A DNA stretch of 7,391 nucleotides. It comes from Planctomycetota bacterium. GTDB taxonomy: Bacteria; Planctomycetota; Phycisphaerae; WQYP01; JAJZKY01. The notes beneath the pieces are model-generated. The model did no database searches. It saw nothing but the letters and a program-made list of their open reading frames with translations, and had not been told where the DNA came from. This document shows, piece by piece, positions 6,334 to 7,391 of this stretch. The position numbers were made by a program, and so were the translations under genes. Within the stretch, counting starts at the first letter, position 1. Each line of letters starts with the position of its first letter. The stretch lies in assembly GCA_021803885.1 (NCBI GenBank), contig JAJZKY010000215.1, positions 1 to 7,391 of the forward strand. The letters run 5' to 3'.

Positions 6334-7391
6334 GGCTGCCAGCAACGGCGCTGGTTGCAGTTTTTCTATTGACTATCTCATCGCCGCGAGTTTCAGCGGT
6401 TGCCGTCCGCCTGGCTGCCGGTGCGCCGCCGAAACCGGGCGGCTGGGCTGCGCTGCGGATTGCGTTGTCACACCGGCTGAGCCGGCAATCGCTGCGTTTA
6501 ACCATTCGCGACGCCCGCGGCGGACCGGAGACGGTGTGCCGCGACAACAATGGTCGCCGGCATGTCCTGGTCCCGCTGGCGTATGTCGCCCCCGCCACAC
6601 TGCCGATGGGCCGTTGGCCTGTAATTCTGACTGAGCAAACAAACGGCGGGCGCAAGCGAACATGGAAAATTCAAGTACGAATTCCGGCAAGCCTCGGCGC
6701 GCCGCGCGTGGTCGTGGCGATACCGCCGGGCACAACCGGTTTGCTCTCGAAAATCGCAGTCTTGTTTAAGCCGGCCCGTCTCGCCGCCATGCCGATCACC
6801 GCCGCAGAATTGTTGCGCTCGCCTCCACTGGATTTTTCATCCTGCTGCGCCATACTGCTCAACCGCCGAAGCGCAGCGCTTCTGAGCCGTCGGCGGGCGC
6901 TGCAATTCTTCGGCGTCGGAACCCGACTGATTTACGCCGGCCATCAGCCGCCCCGCTGGTTGCCGGCGAGCGCGTGGGTGACCCCGCCGGCTGCCAACCG
7001 GAAATTGTGGGAGAGCCGGGCCGCCACATCCCTTCCGCCGGTAATAGTAGAGCGATTGCGGCGATTGGGCGCACCCGCGCCGCCGGCGCCAAAGATTTGG
7101 CGTATCGCGGCCCTGGCGTGCGGACCGATTGTGCTCGTGGTGATATTGCTGATTCGCCTGGCGACGCGGCGAATTCGGACGGGGCTGTTCGGATTGGCGG
7201 TGATGACCGCGACGATAAGCGCCGGCACAATTTATTTTTTGGACCTCCACGCGGGAGAGCGGGCGCAGCGCTGGTCCTGGCTAGTGCTCTGTCAGCCGTG
7301 TAATGATGGATTGATTGGCCGGAAACGGGCCAGATGCAAGGAGCCAGCGGCGAAAACCGGGTCCGTAGACCCCTTGAGCCGCTGCGACGCC
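6330..7391 (+). CDS. Exported membrane protein with GATase-like segment, probably interrupted near 7281; runs off the window
   Basis: The frame is open for 354 codons from GTG (6330-6332) to the window end. Residues 1-23 form a clear signal peptide: MRLP, the hydrophobic ATALVAVFLLTI, and a VSA cleavage motif. A periplasmic beta-rich region follows to about 120. Residues 125-205 alternate strands and helices, with PLDFSSCCAILLN and LLSRRRALQFFGVGTRLIYAG. This resembles the step found in class I glutamine-amidotransferase-like membrane proteins of planctomycetes, where a hydrophobic strand is followed by 'LS..Q..AL..FV..GG.L', but no catalytic Cys is evident. Two transmembrane helices lie at about 257-276 and 284-304. 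Relatives usually sit near MoxR/DUF58/BatA-type genes, which is recollection and not visible here. After Trp317 the translation turns Cys/Lys/Arg-rich and non-native, coinciding with the element-like motif at 7282. The start was chosen on the signal peptide; the frame is also open upstream. Opposite-strand frames are shadows. Confidence 0.7.
   Translation, partial: MRLPATALVAVFLLTISSPRVSAVAVRLAAGAPPKPGGWAALRIALSHRLSRQSLRLTIRDARGGPETVCRDNNGRRHVLVPLAYVAPATLPMGRWPVILTEQTNGGRKRTWKIQVRIPASLGAPRVVVAIPPGTTGLLSKIAVLFKPARLAAMPITAAELLRSPPLDFSSCCAILLNRRSAALLSRRRALQFFGVGTRLIYAGHQPPRWLPASAWVTPPAANRKLWESRAATSLPPVIVERLRRLGAPAPPAPKIWRIAALACGPIVLVVILLIRLATRRIRTGLFGLAVMTATISAGTIYFLDLHAGERAQRWSWLVLCQPCNDGLIGRKRARCKEPAAKTGSVDPLSRCDA
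7281..7391 (+). mobile_element. Possible left end of an insertion sequence
   Basis: The motif TAGTGCTCTGTC (7282-7293) begins a stretch whose translation no longer fits the upstream membrane protein. The same 12 bases occur in inverted orientation at 4547-4558. The stretch includes two small stems: GGCC (7317-7320) with GGCC (7328-7331), and GGGTC (7359-7363) with GACCC (7368-7372) around the loop CGTA. Sub-terminal structured DNA before a transposase gene is common in insertion sequences. No transposase codons are recognisable before the window ends, so the family cannot be named and the boundary is approximate. Confidence 0.4.

Noticed and set aside
6233..7250. Several 90-140-codon minus-strand and plus-strand frames in the last kilobase
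   Set aside because: They are mutually overlapping, compositionally biased and without signatures. The single plus-strand frame from 6330 has a signal peptide and membrane helices and is open throughout.

Overview
The window looks like chromosomal DNA from a GC-rich bacterium of the PVC group. A planctomycete, perhaps Phycisphaerae-like, is my best guess. The clues are an apparent PEP-CTERM sorting tail at the left edge, a Tat-exported GH92 alpha-mannosidase, and a large divergent membrane protein with a glutamine-amidotransferase-like fold pattern of a kind I associate with planctomycete genomes. The taxonomic call is inference; no rRNA or other decisive marker is present.

Layout, left to right. 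Bases 1-55 are probably the last 17 codons of a plus-strand PEP-CTERM protein. They run into two near-identical 39-base purine-rich/hairpin repeats (34-119). A convergent minus-strand gene, yjbQ (173-592), follows, with a stem-loop over its stop codon. A 280-base divergent promoter region separates yjbQ from a plus-strand membrane-anchored PIN-TRAM protein (yacL-like, 873-1952). That gene converges, across a 76-base gap with a hairpin, on a minus-strand GH92 glycosidase (2029-4470). Upstream of GH92 lies a 234-base non-coding gap (4471-4704) that carries a 12-base motif repeated in inverted orientation at 7282-7293. Next is rsmB on the minus strand (4705-6140), broken by a one-base frameshift in an A-run near 5170-5173.

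The last 1.2 kb is easy to miss. A GTG-started plus-strand frame opens at 6330 and stays open to the window end. It encodes a signal peptide, a Rossmann/GATase-like segment and two transmembrane helices. From about 7281 the protein stops looking native, and the DNA begins with the same TAGTGCTCTGTC motif, which suggests that a mobile element has inserted into this gene.

The genes do not form one pathway. yjbQ, yacL and rsmB are general housekeeping-type functions, GH92 is a scavenging or glycan-degrading enzyme, and the two edge genes are envelope proteins. I see no convincing new multi-gene system. The points most worth checking are the rsmB frameshift, the interrupted membrane-protein gene with its shared element-end motif, and the repeat that supplies the stop codon of the PEP-CTERM gene.
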